Below, piece after piece: positions 30,352 through 40,489 of a stretch of 64,000 nucleotides of DNA. The notes under the pieces were generated by a model. It was not told where the DNA came from and searched no databases. It worked only from the letters and a program-made list of their open reading frames with translations. The position numbers and the translations under genes were made by a program. Positions within the stretch are counted from its first letter, which is position 1; the number at the start of each line of letters is the position of its first letter. Origin of the DNA: Branchipolynoe longqiensis (Eukaryota; Annelida; Polychaeta; Phyllodocida; Polynoidae). Location of the stretch: assembly GCA_030323885.1 (NCBI GenBank), contig CM059190.1, forward strand, positions 103,643,856 to 103,707,855. The letters are read 5' to 3'.

Positions 30352-31024
30352 ACCCCTGTCACACTACGACGTAACGAGCCAACGTGAGCCTAATGTGATG
30401 ATTTTTCGTCATTACGTTGCCGTACGTTGGGTTACGTTATGATGACGTCATAATGACGTTAGAGTAACGTCGAGCTACGTCATGTTACGTCGTGTTACGT
30501 CGGCGCGCGTCGAGGTTTTGAACCTGTTCAAAACTTTTGACGTATCTCAACGTGAAGCCGTTACGTCGGGATGACGTGACAATGACGTTAGGTAGACGTT
30601 CCGCGATCGTTATAGCAGCGTAAATGACGTTAGAGTCACGTTATGTCACGTCAGACCGACGGCCCGGGTGGGAGCAACGTGTGGGCAGCGTTTTGCACGT
30701 TACGGTCACGTTACGGTCACGTTACGGTCACATTACGGTCACGTTACGGTCACGTTACGGTCACGTTACGGTCACGTTACGGTCACGTTACGGTCGCGTT
30801 ACGGTCACTTTACGTCCACGTCGCACCTGTTACGGCGACGTTACGGTCACGTTACGGTCACGTTACGGTCACATTACGGTCATGTTACGGTCACGTTACG
30901 GTCACGTCAACTACGCGGCATTCACGTCCACAATCTGCATATTACGCCGATAACTTCGACGTGACATCATTATTTTCACGTTCTGCCTATGCTGACGTAG
31001 TCACGTCGTAGTGTGACAGGGCCA
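30352..31024. mobile_element. Foldback FB-3, ACGT-word interior (673 bp)
   Basis: Ends ACCCCTGTCACACTACGACG and CGTCGTAGTGTGACAGGGCC are inverted. The left half is full of ACGT, GACGTCAT and TTACGTCG words. The right half has an 11-bp tandem repeat GTTACGGTCAC (about 30697-30800 and 30839-30908). Because 11 is not a multiple of 3, the repeat is open in three frames, which explains the stacked frames at 30624-31011. Confidence 0.85.
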
Positions 31025-31027
31025 TTA

Positions 31028-31262
31028 ATGTTTCCCGCAACCAACTTTGGCAGCATTCTTGCCAAACATTTGTTCCGAATGTAAATCACAGTGCAATCAT
31101 CACAGCAAATATTTCACATTAGAAAAAATACCACTTCATGTATATATATATTCACCACCTCCACTACTTTCTGACAGTGTAAGCTGAAGCTGTGACCCGG
31201 CACGCTGGGTCGTTCGTAGCTTCAGTCCTTCCAGAGGGACCAGCGGAACTCGAAACATTCAT
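31028..31262 (-). mobile_element. MITE-B copy 2 (partial)
   Basis: CCGAATGTAAATCACAGTGC, TTTCACATTAG and AAGCTGAAGCTGTGACCCGG to TTCCAGAGGGACCAGCGGAA. One end is lost. Confidence 0.6.
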
Positions 31263-31492
31263 ATTGCTCGGTGAGTTTTGAGACCACTGGTTCTAGTCTG
31301 CCAGTCTCTTCCACACTCACCCGATTTCACCCCCCCACACCCCCACACACCCCAACACACACCCACACACCCATATCTGCGCTCCCTAAGGCCAAGCCTG
31401 CAAACAGGGCAAGTGCTTGGCACTAGTGCAGCTTCCTGACCTCGGCGAAATGAGGTCACAGGATCTCAGTTCACATGTGCTCATCCTGTCCC
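31263..31492. other. C-rich unassigned stretch
   Basis: CACCCCCCCACACCCCCACA words at 31328-31372. No gene seen. Confidence 0.5.
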
Positions 31493-31753
31493 TTAGGGGG
31501 CGTCATCCAAAGTTTTCGGCATTTTCACAGTCGGTCGTACAAAGCGTAGTTCTTTTCCAGACCCGCCCGCACCCGTTCCCTCCCCCAAAGTAGTACACAT
31601 CAACATTTTAATACAGAACTTAAAGTACACAGAAAAATATCAACATTTTATTGAACGATAAAAGTTGTACTTGACTGACACCCTCTTATTACCCCCCCTG
31701 TCGTATGCTTTGTACGATACGTCAAAATGTTAAAAACTTTGGATGACCCCTTA
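31493..31753. mobile_element. MITE-C copy 1 (261 bp)
   Basis: Ends TTAGGGGGCGTCATCCAAAG and CTTTGGATGACCCCTTA are inverted. The interior words TAGTTCTTTTCCAGACC, ATCAACATTTTAATACAGAA and AAAAGTTGTACTTG match 42450-42668. No protein. Confidence 0.8.
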
Positions 31754-32091
31754 CACAAGAGGGCCCCAATCAGAGTGCAGCGAGTTGGAGGTTTCACCTC
31801 CTGGCCACATCTGAAGTCATATCAGGAGAGGGTCTGAATGTTATGGCACTGAGGCGAACTGGATTGTATTGATTAATTCAGAATAAGCTAATCACAAATT
31901 TAGCATTTTGAAATAATAATTATATACATAATACTAGATTGGTGCAATGAATAATTAGCATCATTTTTATACCATTAAGATTACAGAGCTTACCTATCGC
32001 GGATTGATACCAAACTAGACTCAGCCGCTAAGCGGGCTCGTCTAATTGGAAATTAATCCGCGATAAATGTGTGCTGGAAATCTAAAGGTGG
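31754..32091. other. Unassigned, with a short hairpin
   Basis: CTATCGCGGATTGATA (31995) and TAATCCGCGATA (32056) form an inverted repeat around an AGCCGCTAAGCGGGCT inner hairpin. It could be a very small MITE. The rest shows nothing. Confidence 0.45.
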
Positions 32092-32420
32092 GAACCGGGT
32101 GCGGTGGCCGAATCAGTAGAGCGTAGGCCTCCCGTGCGGGAGATAGGGAGTTCGGTTTCCGGTCGAGTCAAACCAATGACTTATAAAATTGATACCTGTC
32201 GCTTCCTGGCTTGGCGCTCAGCATTAATAGGATATGGCAACGGTTGGTTAGCTCAGTGTCAGAATCATGTGACTGAGTTGGATATCGGGGCATGATGCTG
32301 TGGCCTGGTCTCACAGTGAGGCAGCACTATAAAGTCACCATGAGTGTACCAAAAGTTTGGTACCCATCCTGATATGACCTTAGATGTTGCCAGGATGTAA
32401 AATTCCAACAACCCACCAAC
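32092..32420 (+). mobile_element. Core-SINE (H1, T1), complete
   Basis: The head GGTGGCCGAATCAGTAGAGC is followed by the core (TTGATACCTGTCGCTTCCTG) and T1 through AGCACTATAAAGTCACCATG to GCCAGGATGTAAAATTCCAA and CAACC. The frame 32104-32295 is within it and is not a gene. Confidence 0.85.
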
Positions 32421-32920
32421 CTAAAGGTGGAAAGACAACATTAAATATATGTGCCATTCTAATAATGCCAATACACGATTTCCGCGATTAGTATGACACC
32501 TGGTGATAGGCAACGACACTCGTGTTGTGGGTCGACAGCATGTCACTGTGTTATTTTACACTGACGATCAAGATTTTCAATCAATCAATCAATCAATAGG
32601 AAACAGCTATAATTATCAAAAATGATTAAAAAAGTGGTAAGTATGTTTTCTCTATGAATCCACATTTGTGCCGAAAAGACTGCATCAGTTGCTCAATATG
32701 AAGCCTGTGTTAACAGAGTCTCAAGTGCCTCTCCAAAGATACTGTGACCCACAAGTCCAGTCTGGATTACGCTCTGCGCATGTATTGCCAGCCATGATAG
32801 CAATAAGGATCAATGTTGTAACCCTTTGGTTTGACTCGGCGGGGGCTCGAACCCATGACCTAGTAAGTGATAATTCTCTATGGAAATCAGGAAAAATACA
32901 CAACCATCCTGGAAAGAGAG
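32421..32920. other. Unassigned, with a core-SINE scrap
   Basis: CAATCAATCAATCAATAGG (32579-32598) is a SINE-like tail. GGCGGGGGCTCGAACCCATG (32839) is an H2-type B-box scrap on the minus strand. No gene. Confidence 0.5.
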
Positions 32921-32926
32921 GGTTCT

Positions 32927-33113
32927 TTTTTTTAAATGTTAATTTTTTTATGAGTCCTCCTTGTCCTTGGAAAAATCCTCATTGGAGCACGGTACCCAGG
33001 GGTCGCCACTGGGTCCTTTGACCTCAGTGGTTGGATACCTCCGGAACCCTGATTTATCCCGAAAACGGCACCTAAAAGGCTTTGATCTTAGCCAAAAGGT
33101 TGAGAAAAGAAAT
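32927..33113 (-). mobile_element. SINE with a U2 snRNA-derived head
   Basis: On the minus strand it begins ATTTCTTTTCTCAACC, then TTTTGGCTAAGATCAA. Known U2 snRNA begins ATCGCTTCTCGGCC, then TTTTGGCTAAGATCAA, so the element starts where U2 starts and matches for about 30 nt. The branch-point pairing region GTAGTA that follows in U2 is absent. A 130-bp unrelated body and an A-rich tail (TTAACATTTAAAAAAAAG) come next. GGTTCT is duplicated at 32921-32926 and 33114-33119. A 5'-end snRNA head, A-rich tail and target duplication together indicate a retroposed SINE, not a plain U2 pseudogene. Confidence 0.7.
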
Positions 33114-33119
33114 GGTTCT

Positions 33120-33444
33120 ACATTTGTTTCCGCTTGAAATAAATTAGAATTTTCTTTCTTTCGAAGGGATCAGGTCTGGATTTATGTGAACCGTGTGTGT
33201 GGTGTTTTGTATGTGACGGCACACTGTTTCAACATGGACACACTGTTGCAGTGTCTAGCCACATTCTGCTCCAAAGAAACTCTTAACGATTGGGCACACT
33301 ACTCGTGGTTCTCGATCAGGAACCCTTTAGATTTAAATGGTAAATGTGAGCGTCTGTTTCGCGGTACCCCCGACAGTAAAGTTCATCCTTCCTCCTCCCC
33401 ACCACACACACACACACATAGGTATATATGGCCAACAGAGCAGA
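33120..33444. other. Unassigned, with CA repeat
   Basis: CACACACACACACA at 33403-33418. The frame 33186-33473 has no domain I can name and runs into a SINE. Confidence 0.45.
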
Positions 33445-33705
33445 CGATTTCGGGCATTGAATTGGATGGTTAAATCGGTAAGAACGCTGGTTGGCTTCCT
33501 GTGCAGAAGGTCGTTGGATTTGAACGCGCCAAAGTCAAATCAATGACCTACAAAATTGATACTTGTCGCTACCCAGCCTGACGCTTGCTCAGGGTTAATA
33601 GGATAGGACAAGGACCAGTTTGCTCTGTATCAGGATAATGTGACTGAGTGGGTTATCAGGTCATAGTGCCATTGGCTTGGTCTCCCAGTGGCGCTCTTGT
33701 CATTG
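33445..33705 (+). mobile_element. Core-SINE, diverged, 3'-truncated
   Basis: Head region GGATGGTTAAATCGGTAAGA, B box GGATTTGAACG, core TTGATACTTGTCGCTACCCA, then T1 start TCAGGATAATGTGACTGAGT, ending in CTTGGTCTCCCAGTGG. Confidence 0.7.
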
Positions 33706-33953
33706 AATATTGTGTTTTAAACATAACACGCGTGACCCTAAATTGATATGTAACTGGTATGTTTCCTTTGTCACTCTACCTGCTACAAGTTAGGCTCCCC
33801 CCCCCAAAAAAAAAAGAAATTGGTGATCGTCTCCGCCCGTGTCTGAAAAAATCGCCCACCCCTGAATTTAAATTTTGTTATTATTATTTTTTAAACTGTT
33901 AAAAATGCGTCGGGCTAGCAGAAATTCAAATTTTGTATCAATTTTAAAGTTGC

Positions 33954-34298
33954 GTAGTCCGATGGTTTAGAATTTCTGTATTTTTTCTGAGATAAATATA
34001 TTAGATCAATCACTAATATTTACTTTACATTTGTTCGAAGTTACTTTTATTTTAAATGGTAAACCTTTGAGATATTTTGAGTGCAAACATTGAAAATTAG
34101 TTTTGGCAAGCTTGCCAAAACTCTCACGCCATAGACTTCTGCAGTAACAGGTTCTGTTAAATTGACTCAGGATTGCCTTATATGCAGAAACAAATGCTTA
34201 ATAAGTGCATCAGTATCTAAGTTAGATGTGTAAAATCAAATCTAGATAATTGGTTTGGTTTTGACAATTTGATATTTCATCGGACTATGCAGCTTTAA
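33954..34298 (+). mobile_element. MITE-A, complete (345 bp with TTAA)
   Basis: Uninterrupted copy from TTAAAGTTGCGTAGTCCGAT to ATCGGACTATGCAGCTTTAA. The interior order is GAGATAAATATATTAGATCA, TACTTTACATTTG, TTTTGGCAAGCTTGCCAAAA (itself a palindrome), GCAGTAACAGGTTCTGTTAA, CTTAATAAGTGCATCAGTAT. No open frame. Together with 48738-49067 it is a reference for the family. Confidence 0.9.
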
Positions 34299-34383
34299 GT
34301 CATTGGTTTGACTCGGCCAGGGTTCCACGACCTACCAGAACAGGAGTCGGGCGCTCAACTCATTCGGCCATCATGTCTGGTTA
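34299..34383 (-). mobile_element. Core-SINE H2 head fragment
   Basis: GTCATTGGTTTGACTCGGCC, AGGGTTCCACGACC and CAACTCATTCGGCCATCATG. It begins exactly where MITE-A ends, so the MITE probably inserted next to or into it. Confidence 0.65.
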
Positions 34384-34589
34384 CCTATTATTACGTCTAC
34401 TTAAAAAAATAAGAAATACAAATAAAAATAAAAACCACCCGCCCGACCCTGCTTTTTATTTCAAAAGGACGATCACCATTTAACAAAATTATTTGGCCTT
34501 ATACTAAGTTATAGATGACACGGTAGAAACCGGTGACTAAGCTAGAATTTTCGAGCGTCAGGCAAGGTAACGACAAGTATAAATTTGGC

Positions 34590-35065
34590 CGAAGTTTTCT
34601 CTTGACTCCTCGGTGCGAGTGGGTTGTTGCGTAGATGTAAGCCATCCATGATTTTTCCTAATATTGGAATACCAAGTTCTGCTGGTCACTCAAGAAGGAC
34701 TGAAGCTATGACCCAGCTAGCCGGCTCACAGCTTCAGCTTATAATGGCGGAATGTAACGGAGGTGGTGAATACGCATACACAAAGTGGTATTTTTATCTA
34801 ATGTGAAATATCGTCAGGGAAATTTCACTGCAATCCTCATTAATAACAAATGTATGGCCAGAAATTTGCCAAGTTTGGTCATCACGAGGCGTGCTGTTAA
34901 AGATTCACAGTGAATTTAAAGTATAGGACCGAGAGTGGAAGATCAGGGCTGGGAGGGGCACCAACTCCAATTTCCGGTGTGTAAGCTGAAGCTGTGACCC
35001 GACGTGCTGGTTTACAGCGTCAATCATTGACGAGGGACCAGTGGAACTCGGAACACATGTATTAG
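34590..35065. mobile_element. MITE-B copy 3 (most complete)
   Basis: CCAAGTTCTGCTGGTCACTC, AAGAAGGACTGAAGC at one side and GCTGAAGCTGTGACCCG, GAGGGACCAGTGGAACTCGG at the other are inverted. The middle carries CGTCAGGGAAATTTCACTGC and AACAAATGTATGGCCAG as in the other copies. Confidence 0.65.
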
Positions 35066-35488
35066 TAGGGAGTGTCGGTTCTTATTGAAACTGTGACATT
35101 GTCAAGTCCTGCACGCACACACGTACACACGCGCACACTCACACAGCACTCCCTTCACCCCATTGGTCCCCGAACCGCCCCCCTTGTCAGTGGCGTCGCG
35201 TAGCGGCTATTTGGCACACTACACAACGTTGCCACTGGCAGCTTTAGCAGAGGCAGCATTTTCCCGCCTGATCACTTTGTGCATTTTTCATGAACAAAAA
35301 ACCCCGCACTTTTTGTGATGAGTGTGATGACTGTGTGCGTGTGTGGGTGTGATCTGGGCAGAATGGACTCAACCCCCACCTCCACCCCCACCCCCACCCC
35401 CACCCATTGCCAGAACACCCCATTAGTTCCAACATTGTCCGCAACCGGTGTCAACGCGTATGCTATGTGTGTACTGCAACATCAAACA
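35066..35488. other. Unassigned, with a CACCCC run
   Basis: CCACCCCCACCCCCACCCCC at 35380-35405 and mixed CA words at 35110-35145. No gene supported. Confidence 0.5.
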
Positions 35489-35612
35489 GTTTCAACGACC
35501 AATATGACATTGCAAACGCCAGTTCTCGTGCAATCACCGAAGTTAAGCAACATTTAGCATCGTCAGTACTTGGATGGGTGACCGCCCGGGAATGTGAGGT
35601 GCCACAGACATC
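35489..35612 (+). pseudogene. 5S rRNA-like sequence, full length but diverged
   Basis: Reads TTCAACGACCAATATGACAT, TGCAAACGCCAGTTCTCGTG, CAATCACCGAAGTTAAGCAA, then CAGTACTTGGATGGGTGACC, GCCCGGGAATGTGAGGTGCC and ACAGACAT. Animal 5S rRNA has the same succession (TACGACCATA..., GTTCTCGTCCGATCACCGAA, GTTAAGCAAC, AGTACTTGGATGGGTGACCG, CCTGGGAATACCGGGTGCTG). The internal control region is recognisable. Changes in stems, such as GGTGCCACAGACAT for GGTGCTGTAGGCTT, make it a pseudogene or a retroposed/satellite derivative. It heads the tandem array that follows. Confidence 0.75.
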
Positions 35613-36114
35613 CTGATACAGGCTTATAATTAGTCTACTAAATCAGTAGCGAATAAGTAATAGTTGAGTCTCGTCTGGACTTGGGTGGGTGACGAGCTGG
35701 GAACACAAGGTGATGTAGACATCCTGATACAGGCTTATTGTCTACTAAATAAGTAATTATAATCTAGTAAATCAGTAGTCAATAATTAATAGTTGATTCT
35801 CGTCAGTACTTCGGTGGGTGACCGCCTGGGAATATATGATGTGCCACAGACATCCTGATACAGGCTTATAGTCTACTAAATCAGTAGTGGATAGCAATAG
35901 TTGAGACTCGACCATACTTGGGTGGGTAACCGCCTGTGAATCTGAGGTGTTGTAGACATCCTGATACAGGCTTATACTTATTGTCTAGTTAATCAGTAGT
36001 GAATAATTAATAGTTGATTCTCATCAGTACTTGGGTGGGTGACCACCTGGGAATACAAGGTGCGATAGATCCTGATACAGGCTTCTGTTACAGGCTACTA
36101 ACTCAGTAGTGTCT

Positions 36115-36300
36115 TATGGTGTAGTATCTTTTTGGTTGTTCATTGGTGGCGATGACGACAGCAACTCATCATTTGTTGTGAACTCGTTGATGACTGATGA
36201 GTCCAATTTGTGCTAGAAATGTGTGGTGGCACATTGGACATGTGTGCATAGCTGCTGTTAGAGAGTCTGGTAGATGAAGGTGACCATCTTTTCTCTGTTG
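36115..36300 (-). pseudogene. LINE relic encoding a C2H2 finger, inside the 5S array
   Basis: Minus strand reads QQRKDGHLHLPDSLTAAMHT, then CPMCHHTFLAQIGLISHQRV and HNK before a stop. The spacing C-X2-C-X12-H-X3-H is canonical. A lone CxxC...RIGLxxHxRxH finger at the very C-terminus is known in several LINE polyproteins. The frame 36169-36489 extends upstream only into 5S-like units, so I read it as a truncated LINE end, not a host zinc-finger gene. Confidence 0.6.
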
Positions 36301-36658
36301 ACGGATAAGTAATAGTTGAGCCTGGTCAGTACTTGGGTGGATGATTGCGTGGGAAAATAAGGTGCTGTAGACATCCTGATACAGGCTTATAAAGTTATAG
36401 TCTACTAAATCAGAAGTGGATAAGTAATAGTTGAGTCTCGTCAGTATTTGAGTGGGTGACCACCTGGGAATATAAGGTGCTGTAGACATCCTGATACAGG
36501 CTTATAGTCTACTAAATCAGTCGTGGATAAGTAATAGTTGAGTCTTGTCAGTACTTAGGTGGGTGACCACCTGAGTATACGAGGTGCGATAGATATCCTC
36601 ATACTGGCATATAGTTGACTACATCAGTAGTGGCTAACTATACTACTACAGTAAAACC

Positions 36659-36796
36659 TCTCTATACCGACCCCTCCACAGATCGACCACTCCCTTATAT
36701 CGATCGCTTTATTTGGCTCCCAATAACACCATTGTAAGGATAATTGGACCACTTAAAGTCGGTCCCATGGTCGGTCGATTTAGAGAGGTTTTACTC
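36659..36796. mobile_element. pogo/Tc1-like MITE (138 bp) in the 5S array
   Basis: Ends CAGTAAAACCTCTCTATACC and the inverted GGTCGATTTAGAGAGGTTTT, ACTC, with TA on both sides (36657-36658, 36797-36798). CAGT(A/G)RAACCTCT ends with a TA target are typical of pogo/Tigger-type elements. Non-coding. Confidence 0.75.
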
Positions 36797-37240
36797 TAGT
36801 TGATTCTAGTCAGCCCCTTGATGAGTGACTGACTAGGAATATGAGGTGCTGTAGATATTCTGATAAAGGCTTATTGTTTACTAAGTCAGTAGCGAATAAG
36901 TAATAGTGAGTTTCGTCAGTACTTGGATGGGTGACCACCTGGGAATATAAGGTGCTGTAGACATCCTGATACAGGCTTATAGTCTACTAAATCAGTAGTG
37001 GATAAGTAATTGTTGAACCTCGTCAGTACTTGGATGGGTGACCACCTGGGAATATGAGGTGCTATAGATATCCTGATACAGGTTTATTGTTTAATAAATC
37101 AGCATTGTATAACTAATAGTTGAGCCTTATCAGTACTTGGGTGAATGACCACCTGGGCATATGAGGTGCTGTAGATAGACATCATGATACAATCTACCAA
37201 ATCAGTAGTGAATAAGTAATATTTGAGTCTCGTCAGTACT

Positions 37241-37300
37241 CGAAACCGCGACCTTCCGCACGGGAAGCTCTACCAATTCGGTCATTGTGTCTGATGGGAT
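37241..37300 (-). mobile_element. Core-SINE H1 head scrap
   Basis: ACTCGAAACCGCGACCTTCC, GCACGGGAAGCTCTACCAAT, TCGGTCATTGTGTCTG. It replaces the end of the last 5S-like unit. Confidence 0.6.
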
Positions 37301-38284
37301 AGGTATGTGTAGGGGGCACATTTAGTGTGTGTTGGGAGAACAGTTAGGTGTACATGTGTGGAGGGACACATTCAGGTGTGTGCAACAGGACACAGTCAGT
37401 GTGTGCATGTATGCTGGAGGCGCTAATTCAAAATTGGCAGTCGAGACCCACAAGCTGTCGTCTTATGACACAGACCCACCCACAATGGACCTATAGGTTG
37501 TTCAGGTAAATTTCCCTTCTTGATACACCATCTCCATGGTTGCTGGGACCACATTGGTTGTCTTCGTGAGTATACAAACCACATCTTTCGCTGGTATTAC
37601 GACGGACGGTACAAACCTACAGAGGCTAGCTACCCCCCCCCCCCCCCCTATGTGGCTTCAGTTCAGGTTGATTATTCCCCACCGACATGATTCCATGCAC
37701 GTGTTTGTTAGAGCCGCATAAATGTGGAATTAGCGACAGTGAATAAATGACCTGGTGCAGGAAGTTACATCAACACCAGAGCCCCCTGTCTGCCTGTGGT
37801 AGTACTACATGGTGGGGGATGGGGGGGGGGGTATCCGATAGCCCACAGGTACTGAGGTATACCCACCCGGTGGGGCCCTTTTTCATTTTCACCTTTTCGC
37901 TTTCCACCTTCGAGCTGCAGATTCCACCTTTCTCCCCTTACTCCCTCCCAACCCATCAGCAACTGGACATGAGTGCTCTGCTAAAACCTGACCGGTCGAG
38001 ACCTGGTACCACTTCAACGATTCATCGTTATCATAGTCAAGTACACCCTACTTCTAAAACCCCCCTCCCCTAGAAGTCTACACTTCAGCTAAAAACGGAC
38101 CAATTTATCGGTGCTGTTTATAATGCTGCTGTTCTGCAGCCTGTGACGGGCAAGGTTACAAACCCCCCACAAAGAAGCTGTTGCTATGGTTAGCGCCATT
38201 TTGTCTTCATAATTAGCTACTTTCTAAATGAAGCTCATCCTTCCCAGCCCTTGGTGAGATTTCACAGGTGAAGCAGTAGCTAAC
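37301..38284. other. Unassigned, nearly 1 kb
   Basis: Contains GTGTGT words (37310-37420), a C run (37626-37644) and a G run (37817-37830). Frames at 37536-37721 and 37747-38073 show no family resemblance. No gene supported. Confidence 0.5.
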
Positions 38285-39222
38285 AGGTTAGTTAGTGAAA
38301 CACAGTGTGGGTTATTTAGTGAGACACAGTGTGGGTTAGTTAGTGATACACTGTGTGGGTTAGTTAGTGAGACACTGTGTGGGTTAGTTAGTGAGACACT
38401 GTATGGGTTAGTTAGTGAAACACAGTGTGGATTAGTTAGTGAGACACTGTGTGAGTTAGTTAGTGAGACAGTGAGTGGGTTAGTTAGTGAGACAATGTGT
38501 AGGTTAGTTAGTGAGACAATGTATGGGTTAATTAGTGAAACACAGTGTGGATTAGTTAGTGAGACACTGTGTGGGCTAGTTAGTGAAACAGTTTGGGTTA
38601 GTTAGTGAGACACTGTGCAGGTTAGTTTGAAACCCTGTGTGGGTTAATTAGTGAAACACAGTGTGGATTAGTTAGTGAGAAACTGTGTGGGTTAGTTAGT
38701 GAAACAGTTTGGGTTAGTTAGTGAGACACTGTGCAGGTTAGTTTGAAACCCTGTGTGAATTAGTTAGTGAGACACTGTGTGGGTTAGTTAGTGAAACACA
38801 GTGTGGGTTAGTTAGTAAAGGCCCTGTCACACATCACCGGATTGGGGGAAACGGACAGAAATTGAACAAAGTCCGTTTTGTGTCCGTTTAAGTTTTTAAC
38901 ATGCACAAAACTAGGAACGGATGCCGCCGGACTGACGCCTACGGTTCTTGTCCGTTTTGAGTTTGTTTCGTCTGTTGGCTATCCGTTCATGTCCATTTCA
39001 TGTCCGTTTTATTTCCGTTTCATGTACGTTTCATGTCCATTCGTCCAGCGGCCTTTGACCCGATATCGCAACATTTTGACACAATTTAATACATGTTGAT
39101 ACTTATGACGCCCGGACTAGACAATTCTGTCCGTTGGTCAATCCGGTGATGTGTAACTGGGGCTTTAAGCACCGTATGGATTAGTTAGTGAAGCAGTGTG
39201 GATTAGTTAGTGACACGTCCGG
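38285..39222 (+). repeat. 24-bp minisatellite split by foldback FB-b
   Basis: Units GGGTTAGTTAGTGAGACACT plus GTGT, with AAACACAGTG variants, run from 38285 to 38815 (about 22 units). They resume at 39168 with GTATGGATTAGTTAGTGAAG and end near 39222. The gap is FB-b, so the array predates it. Confidence 0.9.
38816..39167. mobile_element. Foldback FB-b (352 bp) inside a minisatellite
   Basis: Ends GGCCCTGTCACACATCACCG and CGGTGATGTGTAACTGGGGC. The second arm GTCCGTTGGTCAATCCGG pairs only loosely with CCGGATTGGGGGAAACGGAC. The interior repeats GTCCGTTTCATGTCCGTTTT-like 10-12 bp words (38870-39045). Confidence 0.8.
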
Positions 39223-39754
39223 AGAGGGGTCTGCATACAAGCTGCGCAGTGCTGGGTGTGGTAATCATGGCGTGTGGAGGCATCAGTTATTTATACCTGG
39301 GTGCGTCTCACTAACAACTGACCCCCCCCCAACCCCGCTAACTAAAACATCACCAACAAAACCAGACAGAGGGCGCCACCTACAGGAACTGTACTCAAAC
39401 AGAAACAACCCAATCCAAGATGGCGCATCTACCGGAACTCATACTCAAATAGAAACAAACCAATCCAAGATGGCGGCATTACAGGACCATTCTCCACATG
39501 TCGCTGTGTATTATTATTAGCCGGCTTCATGGATAAACCGCCCTCTTAGTTTCAACTTAACTATCCGGTATATAATGAATCGATATATCATGCAGCCAAT
39601 TGTTGACTCTGCGCATGACTATAATTATAAAGTATAAGCCGCCCGTCCTTTTGCGAAAATTATTTCTGGTCTTCAAAACTCGGCTTACACCGCGATACAT
39701 TAGTTAGTCATTAGCATGTTCTTCTTTGGTGAAAATTAACCTTTAATTCTTATC
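39223..39754. other. Unassigned, with three copies of an ATGGCG-bearing unit
   Basis: CCACCTACAGGAACTGTACT, CAAACAGAAACAACCCAATC, CAAGATGGCG is repeated about three times (39377-39490). The last copy has a perfect TISU word CCAAGATGGCGGC, but its frame ends after 14 codons. Probably a repeat, not a start site. Confidence 0.5.
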
Positions 39755-39830
39755 GAGCCACCCCTCCCCACCCCCACCCTCACCCCCACCTCTACCCCCA
39801 CCCCACCCCACCCCCACTCCACTGCATGGC
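39755..39830. repeat. CCACCC simple repeat
   Basis: CCCCCACCCTCACCCCCACC and variants, about 75 bp. Confidence 0.85.
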
Positions 39831-40309
39831 GATAAAAAAAAAGCTCCCCCCTTACTCCCCAGGTGGAGCCACAATGCACGGCCTCTAGTCAGGCGAGACC
39901 TGGTGTGTTAGTTTTTAGCCAATTTTTTGCAATTCTTTTGTCTCTCACCCACCCACCTCCCTTTTATTTTAGACACCGTTAATCATACGAAACGGTAAAT
40001 GCGGGCAGACACGTTACAGCTCGAGATGGGTCGGTAACAAAATTATAATTAAAATTAAATAAATTGTATTCAAACAGCCAATCGACAGGATTGTGAATTA
40101 TGCAAGATTTGGGTGGAGAAAATGAGTCAAATATTATCACAGCAGCGTGGTGTGGAGTGGTGTGAGCGAAGTTTATTTTTGGTTGAGTAAATGAATCCTA
40201 GTTTATCAGTTTAAAGTTGCAGTATCCGACAGTTTTGAGCTTCTGCCATAATTTAAAAATAAACAAATTAATGTGATTGTTATAACCTACATTAGTAAAA
40301 ATGGGAGTA

Positions 40310-40456
40310 ACTTATTATTATTACCATTATTATTATTATCATCATCATCATCATAATCATCACCATTATTATTATCACTGTTGTTATCATCATCATCACC
40401 ATTACTATTATCACCGTTATTATTATTGTTAATATTATTATCATCATCATCATCAC

Positions 40457-40489
<33 letters not shown>

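Larger units (their letters stand above)
35613..37240 (+). repeat. Tandem array of 5S rRNA 3'-half units, about 107 bp
   Basis: About 12 units of a 5S-derived part (GTCAGTACTTGGGTGGGTGA, CCACCTGGGAATATAAGGTG, CTGTAGACATCC) joined to a linker (TGATACAGGCTTATAGTCTA, CTAAATCAGTAGTGGATAAG, TAATAGTTGAGTCTC). Successive units lie about 105-125 bp apart. The array is interrupted by a LINE scrap (36115-36300) and a pogo-like MITE (36659-36796). It ends at 37240 in a core-SINE head. Only the first unit retains the 5' half of 5S. Confidence 0.85.

Noticed and set aside
32927..33113. Functional U2 snRNA gene
   Set aside because: Only the first 30 or so nt match; the branch-point pairing sequence, Sm site and 3' stems are missing.
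35489..35612. Functional 5S rRNA gene
   Set aside because: Many changes in paired regions, no T-run terminator directly after it, and the array then repeats only the 3' half.
36169..36489. Host C2H2 zinc-finger gene
   Set aside because: Only one finger at a C-terminus of LINE type. Upstream the frame runs through 5S-like repeat units and has no conserved protein.
39395..39520. Gene start at CCAAGATGGCGGC (39468)
   Set aside because: The ATGGCG context is part of a three-copy repeat and the frame ends after 14 codons without a clear donor site.
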